From: Myxococcales bacterium
Lineage (GTDB): Bacteria > Myxococcota_A > Polyangia > Haliangiales > Haliangiaceae
Reading direction: 5' to 3'
NCBI GenBank assembly: GCA_028287115.1
Contig: JAQBQF010000184.1
Span: 1-40,635 of the forward strand
Length of the DNA stretch: 40,635 nt
Shown here: one piece after another, positions 25,535 to 33,556 of the stretch
Layout: every line of letters begins with the position of its first letter
How positions within the stretch are numbered: the stretch's first letter is position 1
Notes under the pieces: model-generated
Told to the model about the DNA's origin: nothing
Database searches by the model: none
The model's input: only the letters and a program-made list of their open reading frames with translations
Position numbers and translations under genes: made by a program

Positions 25535-27022
25535 ATGCCGTTCACCCTGCGCATTCGCGAGGCATCGCTCGCGATCGCGTGCATCGTCACGATCGGCTGT
25601 GCCGGCGAGGTGTCGTCGGGCAGCGGTGATCAGCAGAGCGCGGCAGATCCCACCTGTCACCCGGCCAGGTGCACGGTGGGCTTCGCGACTCGCGGCGATA
25701 TCGCTCCGCTATCCGGCACGCCGGCGACACGGCCGCTGCTCGATCGCTTGACCACGCTCGACTGTAGTCCGCACAGCGTGCCGCCCGTGCAGATCTTCGC
25801 CGAGGCCGATCCGACCTCCGGCAAGAGTCAGTTGTTCGCGTTCTACCTCCTCGACAGCACGAGCTTTCAGCCGAGCGTGTTCACCACGATCATCAGGGGT
25901 CTCAACGACAAGGCCATGCGGACCGTGTTCGGTGCGAACTGCAACCTATCGACGATCGGTGCCGTTCGGCTCGTCCTCGAGCCCAAGGCGGATCTGCCGA
26001 CGGACCCCAACGATATTCGCGCCTTCATCGACGTGTTTACAGACATTCGATCGCTGTTCGTGATCAACAACGAGAGCGGTTGGTACGAAGGCTGGATGAT
26101 CCACGACCTCAGGGTCGCGAACGTGGCTCCGCCGACGAACGGACATCCGCAATTTGGAACGATCACCGCCGAGGACGCGAGGCTCTTGGCCGCGATGGGC
26201 AGGGGCAACAACGTGCCGGGGCGCTTCTTCACCGTCGACGGCATGGCGCCGCGCTTCCCGAGCCCGACCGATCACTTTCCTGACAAGGTCGCGAACATCG
26301 TCCCGCTGAACCTCAGCATGGGTGCGTACAACGCGCTCCAGCAGTCCGACGCGCACAACTACTGGGAGTTCAATTACACGACCAACTGGATCCATCCGCT
26401 CTACGAGTTGCCGTTCACGGGCGGGTTTCCCGATGCGTCTCCGACGGAGCCCGCCGACACCTTCCTCGACGGCGAGATCAGCTTCCGGCAGTCGATCGTT
26501 CCCGGCAACGAGCCCGCCGATGACAACCGCAGCCCGCGACTCGCGGTGTTGTTTGGCGACAACCCCGATCGGCCGCGCGATCCGGATCTGTTCGATGCCG
26601 ATGTTCCCAACCAGCGCGAGTTCCGCCAGCGGTTCATCCCGAGCGGCATTGCACGCGAAGCATTTCTCAACACGTTCGAGAGGCTCGCCTCGTTCGAACC
26701 GAGACAGCGCAACCTGACCCAGCGCTTGCTCGACGGTTACAAAGCGGCGGTCGCGCTCGTCGATACGAACCACGATGGCATCGTCTCCGCGATCGAGGGC
26801 GACGTCGACACCGCCAATCCGAACTGCCCCGAGCGTGATAACACCTGCATCTACCTGCCGCCGCGCAGCTTCGATCGGTTCGCGGTGACACGCGAGATCA
26901 ACGACGGGCTCCTCGCGCCGCGCTTCGCGCCGAGCACGCGGGGGTGGGTCCTCTCGGGCAGGCTGGTCACCGGTTTCCCGCAGTTCGGGACCTCGCAGGA
27001 CGAGGACTCAGACGACCGATGA
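25535..27022 (+). CDS. Large lipoprotein, unknown
   Basis: This is a 495-residue exported protein. The signal MPFTLRIREASLAIACIVTIGC ends in a lipobox at Cys22. Paired Cys (CHPARC, LDCSP, ANCNL, NPNCPERDNTC) suggest disulfides in the periplasm or on the surface. An EF-hand-like loop DTNHDGIVSAIEGD lies at residues about 412-425. Tyr/Asn/Trp-rich central segments (DAHNYWEFNYTTNWIHPLY) recall secreted binding proteins. I do not recognise a family. AAGGAG (25522-25527) is 7 nt before the ATG, one of the clear Shine-Dalgarno starts here. Confidence 0.78.
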   Translation: MPFTLRIREASLAIACIVTIGCAGEVSSGSGDQQSAADPTCHPARCTVGFATRGDIAPLSGTPATRPLLDRLTTLDCSPHSVPPVQIFAEADPTSGKSQLFAFYLLDSTSFQPSVFTTIIRGLNDKAMRTVFGANCNLSTIGAVRLVLEPKADLPTDPNDIRAFIDVFTDIRSLFVINNESGWYEGWMIHDLRVANVAPPTNGHPQFGTITAEDARLLAAMGRGNNVPGRFFTVDGMAPRFPSPTDHFPDKVANIVPLNLSMGAYNALQQSDAHNYWEFNYTTNWIHPLYELPFTGGFPDASPTEPADTFLDGEISFRQSIVPGNEPADDNRSPRLAVLFGDNPDRPRDPDLFDADVPNQREFRQRFIPSGIAREAFLNTFERLASFEPRQRNLTQRLLDGYKAAVALVDTNHDGIVSAIEGDVDTANPNCPERDNTCIYLPPRSFDRFAVTREINDGLLAPRFAPSTRGWVLSGRLVTGFPQFGTSQDEDSDDR

Positions 27023-27087
27023 CGCGTCGAATTTCTGGACGAGCGACTTCGGCAGCTCGCCGGCGAGCTGCCACGGCTGCTTCCAGT

Positions 27088-28389
27088 TCACGACCGCTTG
27101 CCGCCGCGGTTCTTGCGCATGCTTGGCTTCTTCGCCGGCTTCGCGTCGGGCGTCTTGGTTTCCACCGCAGCCTTGCTCCACTCCGGCCGCCAGAACCCGA
27201 CGACGAGCAGCGGAATCAGCGGCCACAAGATCGGCGCGAACAGCGGCTGCTTGATCAAGCCGACCACGTGGAGTGCGGCGATCAACGCGAGCATCGCGAC
27301 ACGACCGCGCGCGTACCGTCGCTTGCGCGCCGGCGACAAGATCGGCAGCAGCACGAGCAGATCGAACGGGAAGAACACGAGGCAGGTCTCGTTGCCGCGC
27401 ACGTACGGCAGCGGGCTGAGGATCGCGAGGAACCACATCACGAGCCCGAGCAGGATCGGCGGCAGGATCGCGATCGCGAGCCCCGTGCGTTGGAACCGGC
27501 CCCACAGCTTCGTCGCCCACGCCGACGCGGTCGCGAGCAAGATGAACAGTGCGAACAGCACGCGGCCGCTAGGTCCGTCGACATACGGCGCGCCGCGCTC
27601 TTTGCAGCCGGTCTCGGCGAGCTCGTCGCCGGGCGCGATCTGCTCGCACTCGGTGCGCGTAAAGACCGGGATCGGCTGGATGCCCCAGCGCTTCGCGACG
27701 GCCTCGCGCAGATACTCGGGCAAGAACATGCGCTCCCAGTACGTCGGCACGCGATCGGTGCTGCGACCCATTTGCACGTCGGTGATCAGCAAGAATAGCC
27801 GCATCCCGTAGAACCCGTCGCGTGCGAGATCGCGAAACGTCTTGCCGTCGGTCGGTTCGGTCATCGACGACAGTTGGCCGCCGGTCGCGTTGTCGAGGAT
27901 GTCGCGGATTCGCGTCGTGCAGTTGTCCGCGAAGTGATCGTACGCGTAGTACTTGTGCTCCTCGAGGATGTCGTTCTCGAGCTTGTCGATCACCTTCTGC
28001 TTCTGCTCGGCGGTCAGCGGGAGCGGCTGAAACCAGATCGTGCGATCCGCGTAGCGATAGATCGAGAGCATCTCTTGTGGGTCCATCTTGCCGACCCAGA
28101 AGCTGTTGGCTCCTCGGAAGAATCCCGAAGCCATCGCGATCGGATGATGGAAATCACCGATCCCGTAGTTGTAGCAACGGTCTTGCGCGTGATCCTGCTC
28201 GCGCACGCACAGCGCGATGTGACCATGGCGTTCCCACGCGAGCGCGCCGACACCCATCGTGACGAGCTCGATCACCGGATACGACTTGTAGAGGTTCAAG
28301 ACCTCGGGCGGCACGTTCGGCCGCGGCGCAGCGACGGCATTCGCCGAGACGAGCAGCGACACCCAGAACACGACCGTCGCGATACGCAC
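27088..28389 (-). CDS. DUF4105 (Lnb N-terminal periplasmic domain) membrane protein
   Basis: This is a 433-residue protein. The signal peptide MRIATVVFWVSLLVSANAVAA is followed by a periplasmic DUF4105 domain (residues about 30-270). It has MGVGALAWERHGHIALCVRE, CYNYGIGDF, YAYDHFADNCTTRIRD (a Cys/His-peptidase-like core) and GRSTDRVPTYWERMFLPEYL. Residues about 275-400 hold four or five TM helices (VLFALFILLATASAW, LAIAILPPILLGLVMWFL). The C-terminus is a Lys/Arg-rich tail. The architecture is shared with a widespread family of uncertain function, probably envelope-associated and perhaps a peptidase. GTG 28389 has no evident TAnnnT element. Confidence 0.85.
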   Translation of the reverse strand: MRIATVVFWVSLLVSANAVAAPRPNVPPEVLNLYKSYPVIELVTMGVGALAWERHGHIALCVREQDHAQDRCYNYGIGDFHHPIAMASGFFRGANSFWVGKMDPQEMLSIYRYADRTIWFQPLPLTAEQKQKVIDKLENDILEEHKYYAYDHFADNCTTRIRDILDNATGGQLSSMTEPTDGKTFRDLARDGFYGMRLFLLITDVQMGRSTDRVPTYWERMFLPEYLREAVAKRWGIQPIPVFTRTECEQIAPGDELAETGCKERGAPYVDGPSGRVLFALFILLATASAWATKLWGRFQRTGLAIAILPPILLGLVMWFLAILSPLPYVRGNETCLVFFPFDLLVLLPILSPARKRRYARGRVAMLALIAALHVVGLIKQPLFAPILWPLIPLLVVGFWRPEWSKAAVETKTPDAKPAKKPSMRKNRGGKRS

Positions 28390-28438
28390 TGAGGGCGAGT
28401 GTGTTGCGGAGCGTCGCCGTGCGCAAGGCCCCGTGGGG

Positions 28439-28900
28439 CTAGCGGCTCTTTTTCGCCGGCGTCTTCGCGGGCGGAGCTTTCGCCTTGGACTTCGCCTTCG
28501 GCGCGGGAGGCGGCTTCACGGCGACGGCTTTCTTGTCCGTGATCGCGGTGCTCTTCTTGGCCGAGCCGGGAACCACGCCCCGCGCCTCGAGCTCGGCGAT
28601 GAACGCGTCGGCTGCTTTGGACAGCGACTTCTCGTCGGGTGCCTTGGTCTCATCGATCACGAGGACGTAGAGCTCGCCCTTCTTCATGCGGTCCTCGAGC
28701 GCGGCGATCACGGTGCCGTCGACGTCCCAGTCGTCGCCCGCTTCACGCGTGACGTACTCGTAGCCGACGCGCAGCTTGGAGTCGTAACCGTCGATGTCGA
28801 AGCGAACGCCACCCTCGTCGAACGGCTGGTTCTCTTCGATGAAGAACCCGGCGGCTTCGAACCGGTGTTTCAATAGCGCGCACGCCTTCCGCTCCTCCAT
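28439..28900 (-). CDS. Unknown protein with Lys/Ala/Pro tail
   Basis: This is a 153-residue protein. The folded part (1-105, MEERKACALLKHRFEAAGFF, then DIDGYDSKLRVGYEYVTREAGDDWD and MKKGELYVLVIDE) resembles alpha/beta nuclease-like or immunity-type folds, but I cannot name it. The last 45 residues are low-complexity basic (AVKPPPAPKAKSKAKAP), probably a disordered nucleic-acid-binding tail. TACGAT (28912 to 28907) lies 6 nt before ATG 28900. It is divergent from the PhnD-like gene with 78 bp between. Confidence 0.7.
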   Translation of the reverse strand: MEERKACALLKHRFEAAGFFIEENQPFDEGGVRFDIDGYDSKLRVGYEYVTREAGDDWDVDGTVIAALEDRMKKGELYVLVIDETKAPDEKSLSKAADAFIAELEARGVVPGSAKKSTAITDKKAVAVKPPPAPKAKSKAKAPPAKTPAKKSR

Positions 28901-28978
28901 GTGCCTATCGTAGCGAGCGCGATCCACGGAGGGAAGCGCGCCATCCATCTACTGCAAGGTTCGGTTACACTGGACACG

Positions 28979-29797
28979 ATGCCGTCGATCACCTTCGCGG
29001 TGGTGCCATCGTCGACACCCGGCGATAGTCGCGTTGCCCTCGACGCCGTCTGCACCGAGCTCACGAAGCTGCTCGGCACCACCGTCCGCGGCACGTGCCC
29101 GGAGTCGTACTCGGCGCTCGTCTCCGAGCTCGAGAAGGATCGCGTGCAATACGCGTGGATGTCGCCGGCACTGCTCGTGCTGACCGAGGAGAACATCCAG
29201 CTCCGGCCGCTGCTCTCGGCGGTTCGCGGCAACCGCACGGACTATTGCGCCGCGCTGTTCGTCGACGCCGACCAGCCGATTCACAAGCTCGAACAGCTCG
29301 CCGGCAAGACGGTCGCTTGGGTCGATCCGACGTCTGCGTCGTATCTCTATCCGAGGCTGCACCTCGCCGCGCGCGGCGTCGATCCGGCAGAGCTGTTCGG
29401 CGAGGAGCTGTTTCTGCGCTCGCATGCCGAGGTTGTTCGCGCCGTGTTCGATGGCCGCGCGGACGCCGGGGCGACCTATGCCGAGCGGCCCAAGCGCGGT
29501 GAGCCGATCCAGCGCGCCGGGTTTTGCGACGTCATGCCCGACCGGCCGGCCCGCGTGCTCGAGTGGTCGCAGCCGATTCCCAACGATGTGATTGTCGGTC
29601 ACGGCTTGTTATCGAGGCCCGACCATCGCAGCTTCTCGAACGCGATCCTGACGCTCGCGGAGCGTCCAAACGGCCGACAGTTGCTCTATAACGCATTTCA
29701 CACGGAACAATTCGTAACGACGCCGCGCGCGGCGCTGAGGCCATTATTTGACCTCGTGCGACTAGCGAGGAGCCGCGGGCTATTCCCGCATCTCTAA
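28979..29797 (+). CDS. PhnD-like periplasmic-binding-fold protein without signal peptide
   Basis: This 272-residue type 2 binding-protein fold is of the PhnD/phosphate-phosphonate class: SITFAVVPSSTPGDSRVALD, LEKDRVQYAWMSPALLV, LAGKTVAWVDPTSASYLYPRLHL, and AVFDGRADAGATYAERPK, followed by IPNDVIVGHGLL. It binds oxyanion-like ligands in known relatives. No signal peptide or lipobox precedes it and there is no ABC permease or ATPase nearby, so it is likely a cytosolic ligand sensor. TACACT (28966-28971) is 7 nt before the ATG. The SMI1/KNR4 gene follows after 19 bp with its own element. Confidence 0.85.
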   Translation: MPSITFAVVPSSTPGDSRVALDAVCTELTKLLGTTVRGTCPESYSALVSELEKDRVQYAWMSPALLVLTEENIQLRPLLSAVRGNRTDYCAALFVDADQPIHKLEQLAGKTVAWVDPTSASYLYPRLHLAARGVDPAELFGEELFLRSHAEVVRAVFDGRADAGATYAERPKRGEPIQRAGFCDVMPDRPARVLEWSQPIPNDVIVGHGLLSRPDHRSFSNAILTLAERPNGRQLLYNAFHTEQFVTTPRAALRPLFDLVRLARSRGLFPHL

Positions 29798-29816
29798 CAA
29801 GGATAGGCTGTCCCCT

Positions 29817-30329
29817 ATGGAGACCGAGGAATTTGTTGCTGCGATTCAGAAGGCGTACAACGTCGAGCTGCCGGTGAGGTACCGCAAGTTCCTCGACGGC
29901 AAGGAGTACGCGAAGCTCGGCCAGCTCAAGCTCCTCGATGGCTACGTCCGCGGCACGTTCGACGTCGAGTTTATGGATCCGCAGCTCGCCGACCTCGCAG
30001 CACTCGGCGAAGATCGCGGCATCGACGACATGGACGACATCGACTGGCCGGACGAGTTCGGTGACTTCGTGCCGTTCGCGACGCTCGTCGATGCGTTCAA
30101 GGGCGAACAGGCCGAAGGCGTGAAGAGCTTCCTGATCATCTCGGTCAAGGAAGACACCTGTCCCGTGGCGGTCTGGGACTACGACGGCTGGTCGATCTAT
30201 CCGCTCGCGCAATCGATCGATGACTTCCTCGCCGGCGTCGCGAAGGCCAAGCGCCTCGGACATAACCGCGCCGCGACGCCGTACAAGAAGTTCGCGTGGC
30301 AAGCGACGACGCTTGCCGAAGACGCGTGA
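29817..30329 (+). CDS. SMI1/KNR4 (SUKH) family protein
   Basis: This is a 170-residue acidic protein. It has METEEFVAAIQKAYNVELP then VRYRKFLDGKEY, an acidic ILISVKE-like strand pair (FLIISVKEDTCPVAVWDYDGW) and SIYPLAQSIDDFLAGV, the typical SUKH order. SUKH proteins often act as immunity proteins against polymorphic toxins, but no toxin gene is adjacent, so the role is open. TAGGCT (29804-29809) is 7 nt before the ATG with no Shine-Dalgarno. It is convergent with the GNAT gene, with 1 bp between stops. Confidence 0.82.
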   Translation: METEEFVAAIQKAYNVELPVRYRKFLDGKEYAKLGQLKLLDGYVRGTFDVEFMDPQLADLAALGEDRGIDDMDDIDWPDEFGDFVPFATLVDAFKGEQAEGVKSFLIISVKEDTCPVAVWDYDGWSIYPLAQSIDDFLAGVAKAKRLGHNRAATPYKKFAWQATTLAEDA

Positions 30330-30330
30330 G

Positions 30331-31128
30331 CTAACCGGCGCCTGGGCTCGCGAGCGTCCAGATCCACGCGGGTCGCACGGCCCGCGGTGCGCCGAGCCGC
30401 ATCCGCTTGAGCGATCGCACCTGCGCGAACCCTGCGGCGACCAGCGCGGCAACCGAAGCCTCGTTGATGAGTGGCGCAGCCGCGACGGTGGTGCCCGGTG
30501 CGAGCTCCGCGATCAGCGCGCGCCCGGCGCCGGGGTCGACCGCGATCACCGGCCCGAGCCGCTCGCCGATGACGAGGCCGTATCCGGCAAGCCCGCTGGT
30601 TCCCGCCGTCGAACCCGGAAACGATGCGACGAGGTCGTCGAGCATCACATCACGCGTGCTCGCGGTCGCCATGCGATCGAGCTCGCGGATCGCCTCGTGA
30701 TCCGAAATCGCGATCTTGTTCGCGGTCGCGACCCCATTCGCCGCGCGCGCGAAGATCGCCGACTCGTAGTCGCACGTATACCCGAGCTTGCGATACAGCG
30801 GCTCGCCGGCCGCCGTCGCTTCCAGCAGGAACGTCGCGATGCCGGTGCGGCGACCGTGTGCGTGCGCGTGTTCGAGCAAGCGGCAACCGAGACCGCGTCC
30901 TTGCATCGCAGAGCGCACGGCCATGCACCCGACAAAACCGATGTCGCCCTGGCGCAGCAGTGTGACCATCCCGACGAGCTCGCCGCCGTCGATCAGCTTC
31001 CACGCGCCATCCGGCTGCCATCGCAGATACCGCACGAGATTCGCGGCACCACCTTGCAACCCGACGCTGTCGAGCAGGCTCGTGGCCGCGTCCAGATCGC
31101 CGAGCGTCAGTGGTGCGACTTCATTCAC
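30331..31128 (-). CDS. GNAT-family N-acetyltransferase
   Basis: This is a 265-residue acetyl-CoA-dependent acyltransferase. The GNAT domain (residues about 1-130) has GFVGCMAVRSAMQGRGLGCRLL, where QGRGLG is the acetyl-CoA pyrophosphate loop (motif A), followed by FLLEATAAGEPLYRKLGY (motif B). The C-terminal half (YGLVIGERLGPVIAVDPGAG) is a second GNAT-like, non-catalytic-looking domain as in Eis-like or tandem GNATs. The start at GTG 31128 gives MNEVAPLTLGDLDAA. TATCAC/TATCTC hexamers precede it but lack the final T. The substrate is unknown. Confidence 0.88.
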   Translation of the reverse strand: MNEVAPLTLGDLDAATSLLDSVGLQGGAANLVRYLRWQPDGAWKLIDGGELVGMVTLLRQGDIGFVGCMAVRSAMQGRGLGCRLLEHAHAHGRRTGIATFLLEATAAGEPLYRKLGYTCDYESAIFARAANGVATANKIAISDHEAIRELDRMATASTRDVMLDDLVASFPGSTAGTSGLAGYGLVIGERLGPVIAVDPGAGRALIAELAPGTTVAAAPLINEASVAALVAAGFAQVRSLKRMRLGAPRAVRPAWIWTLASPGAG

Positions 31129-31189
31129 GAGATAGTGATACGTGCTCCGGCGCGATCCGAGAAGGGACAGACCTCGGCACCGAGATGGG

Positions 31190-31918
31190 TCACATGTTCG
31201 TGTAGATGAACGTGTCGTCACCGGCCGTGGTCGTGACGACCACGAGCGTGTCCGCCTTGGTGGCGGCATCGAGGCTCGCCCAGACCTGCGCGACCACATC
31301 CGCGGTCTGGTCGTCCCAAGCGAGCACTGCGAGGATTTGCTTGTCCCAGTGATCGGCCGGCGAGACGTTTGCCGTCGACATCTGGATGTCGCTCAGCTTT
31401 CGCGAGATCAGCGCCTGCGCCGTGCTCTGCGTGTACGGCTGCCCGAACGGATACGCGACCGCGCGCGTGACGCTGACGCCGATCTTGTGACCCGCGATCT
31501 GCACTTCCATGTCCGTGATCTTGCCGGTCATCGAGTAGGCGATCTCGGTCTCGGTCTTCAGTAGATCCGCGTGCTCGCAGCGCGCGAGCTCTTCGAACGC
31601 AAAGATCTCCGAGAAGCCCGAGCTGCCGCCTGCGTTCGGCGTCGCCGCGAGATGTTGGCCTCCGGTGGTCAGCAGCGGTCGATCATCTGGATCGTTGTAG
31701 CGGCGATCGAACATCAGCGTGTCGCGAAACAGCTCCGGTGTCGCGCCGGTCAGATCGGCGACGGCGAGCACGCCGCACATCCCGCTCAGCGCACCGAACC
31801 CGGTCGCCGACGTCGCATCGGCCGCGCTGTCGGCGCCGGGTATGGTTGCGTCGGGTGCGTTTGGCGATGCGTGCGATCCGCAGGCTGCGAGAGTCACGAA
31901 CAGGGCAAGGCGGCGCAT
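31190..31918 (-). CDS. Lipoprotein, unknown
   Basis: This is a 242-residue protein with signal MRRLALFVTLAAC (lipidated Cys13), a short Asp/Ala linker typical of surface lipoproteins, and a soluble domain with LLTTGGQHLAATP, VAYPFGQPYTQ and VLAWDDQTADVVAQVWASLDAATK. The family is not recognised. ATG 31918 has TATGGT (31934 to 31929) 10 nt upstream; ATG 31933 would add five residues. It is followed at 60 bp by the GNAT gene on the same strand. Confidence 0.75.
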   Translation of the reverse strand: MRRLALFVTLAACGSHASPNAPDATIPGADSAADATSATGFGALSGMCGVLAVADLTGATPELFRDTLMFDRRYNDPDDRPLLTTGGQHLAATPNAGGSSGFSEIFAFEELARCEHADLLKTETEIAYSMTGKITDMEVQIAGHKIGVSVTRAVAYPFGQPYTQSTAQALISRKLSDIQMSTANVSPADHWDKQILAVLAWDDQTADVVAQVWASLDAATKADTLVVVTTTAGDDTFIYTNM

Positions 31919-31965
31919 GGCGGCGCGGACCATACGTGAACCGCATGGGCCGGCATAGTGCGATT

Positions 31966-32373
31966 TCAGGCGTACACGACGCGCCAGATCGCGAGGATCA
32001 GCGCCGCGATCGTCGCGGCACCGGCGATCACCAGCCCGGCTTTCGCGAGCCTCGGCAGCGTTGCCCACTTCTGGCGCGCGGTTCGTGCAGCGCGGCGCAG
32101 GCGAGGCTCCACCCGGTCGAGGAGCATCGCGAGACGCTTCGATTCGCCGGCGATCAGTCCGAGCCCGAACAGGATGACTGGAATCCCTGGACCGGGAATG
32201 ACCAGAAACACGACGCCGGCGAACAAGAACACCCCCCCGATCACCGTCATGGCAATGCTGAACGGTTTCGAGCGCTGCTGCATGCGCTTGCGATGATTCT
32301 GAAAGCGCCGCCCGGGAGGGTCGTGGAGGAACTGCCGCCACTCCTGCTTCAGCTGAGCGACGGCTGCGGGCAT
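31966..32373 (-). CDS. PGPGxP-type small membrane protein
   Basis: This is a 135-residue protein with a basic N-terminal 38 residues (QNHRKRMQQRSKPF). Two close TM helices surround the motif FLVIPGPGIPVILFGLGLIAGES, the hallmark of the PGPGW-type transmembrane family. A basic amphipathic stretch and a C-terminal TM (LVIAGAATIAALILAIW) follow. The function of the family is unknown. TAACCT (32385 to 32380) is 6 nt before the ATG, another leaderless-type start. Confidence 0.82.
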   Translation of the reverse strand: MPAAVAQLKQEWRQFLHDPPGRRFQNHRKRMQQRSKPFSIAMTVIGGVFLFAGVVFLVIPGPGIPVILFGLGLIAGESKRLAMLLDRVEPRLRRAARTARQKWATLPRLAKAGLVIAGAATIAALILAIWRVVYA

Positions 32374-32623
32374 GATCGAAGGTTACCGCCCACAGACGCG
32401 CGAGCAATCTCGAGGCTCGATCGCGTCGCGACCTACGAGAACCGTCCACTCCACCGCGAACGCGGAGCTCTCGTCGGGCTTCGACGATCTGGAGATGCGG
32501 CTCTCGATGACCGCCAACGTCGGCGCGAATGCCGCGCTCGTGGTCGGGCCGCGGGGCTGTTGGTAAGGCCGCCGTGATATCGTCAGGCGTGCGCCGCAAG
32601 GCCGCGATCAAGGGGTACATGTG
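32374..32623. other. 250-bp gap without a convincing gene
   Basis: This is upstream of the PEGA/TPR gene and divergent from the membrane protein at 31966. A 64-codon plus-strand frame from 32372 ends in ELSSGFDDLEMRLSMTANVG and then a short tail. It looks slightly protein-like, perhaps a decayed C-terminus, but its start lies on the neighbour's start codon and no expression signal is seen. AAGGGG (32610-32615) is the Shine-Dalgarno of the next gene. Confidence 0.4.
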
Positions 32624-33556
32624 ATGCGAAGCTCGATCGCTGGGATTAGCGTTTTGCTCGTGGCGTTGTCGTCCCGTGCACACGCGCAGAGCGCCGATGC
32701 CGAGGCGCTGTTCGTCAAGGGCGATGCGCTGATGCAGCAAGGCAAGCTCGTCGAAGCGTGCGAGGCGTTCGACGCGTCCAACCGGATCGAGACGCGCGCC
32801 GGTACGTTGATCCGGCTCGGCGAGTGCCGCGAGCAGAATCACCAGCTCGCATCCGCATGGTCCGCGTACAAGGACGCGCTGACCCGTGTGAAGGATCCGA
32901 AGAAACGCGAGATCGCGCGATCGAAGGTCGCCGAGCTCGAGCCGAAACTGTCGCACCTGACGCTCGTGGTCGGCGCCGACCGCCGCGTCGACGGGCTCGC
33001 GGTCACGCGCAACGGCAAGCCGGTCGATCCGGGGTTATGGAATGACCCGGTGCCCGTCGACGGCGGCGACTACGAGATCGCCGCGACCGCGCCCGGCTAC
33101 GAGCCGTGGAAGACGACCGTCACCGTCGCGATCACGAACGGTACATCGAAGGTCGAGGTCGGAAAGCTGGTCGCGACGCCGAAGCCGGTGACGCCAGTGG
33201 CTACCGCCGCCGCACCGGTCGCACCGGTCGCCGTCGTGCACGCGCGTTCGCGCACGTTGCCGTTCGCGCTCGGTGGCGCTGCGATCGTCGCGCTCGGCGG
33301 CGCGGTCGGCCTCGAGCTGTGGGGCGAATCGACCTACGATCAGGCGAAGCAAGACCCCGATCCCGCGCACCAGGATTCGCTGTGGCACTCCGCGAACACC
33401 AAGCGCTACGCCGCGGAAGGCCTCGCGGTCGCGGGCATCGCTGCCGCGGGAGTCGCGGTCTGGCTCTTGCTTCGCCCCGATGCTCGCGAGTCCGACATGC
33501 GCACCGCGCATCTGATCGTCTCGCCGGCGGGCATCGTGATCGTGGGGAGTTACTGA
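32624..33556 (+). CDS. Periplasmic TPR/PEGA-like protein with two TM segments
   Basis: This is a 310-residue protein. The signal peptide MRSSIAGISVLLVALSSRAHA is cleaved after AHA. Residues about 22-100 form TPR-like repeats (EALFVKGDALMQQGKLVEAC, SNRIETRAGTLIRLGECREQ). Residues about 105-170 are PEGA-like beta strands (VPVDGGDYEIAATAPGYEPW). A Pro/Ala/Val linker leads to two C-terminal TM helices. This architecture is common in myxobacterial envelope proteins. ATG 32624 has AAGGGG 8 nt upstream; GTG 32621 is an alternative. The TGA overlaps the ATG of the kelch lipoprotein by one base, so they form one operon. Confidence 0.82.
   Translation: MRSSIAGISVLLVALSSRAHAQSADAEALFVKGDALMQQGKLVEACEAFDASNRIETRAGTLIRLGECREQNHQLASAWSAYKDALTRVKDPKKREIARSKVAELEPKLSHLTLVVGADRRVDGLAVTRNGKPVDPGLWNDPVPVDGGDYEIAATAPGYEPWKTTVTVAITNGTSKVEVGKLVATPKPVTPVATAAAPVAPVAVVHARSRTLPFALGGAAIVALGGAVGLELWGESTYDQAKQDPDPAHQDSLWHSANTKRYAAEGLAVAGIAAAGVAVWLLLRPDARESDMRTAHLIVSPAGIVIVGSY

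Noticed and set aside
31173..31184. CTCGG-CA-CCGAG as a terminator for the lipoprotein gene at 31190-31918.
   Set aside because: The loop would be only 2 nt and no T-tract follows on the minus strand.
32372..32566. 64-codon plus-strand gene in the gap before the PEGA/TPR gene.
   Set aside because: Start coincides with the neighbour's start codon on the other strand, with no Shine-Dalgarno or TAnnnT element and no recognisable domain; kept only as a note.
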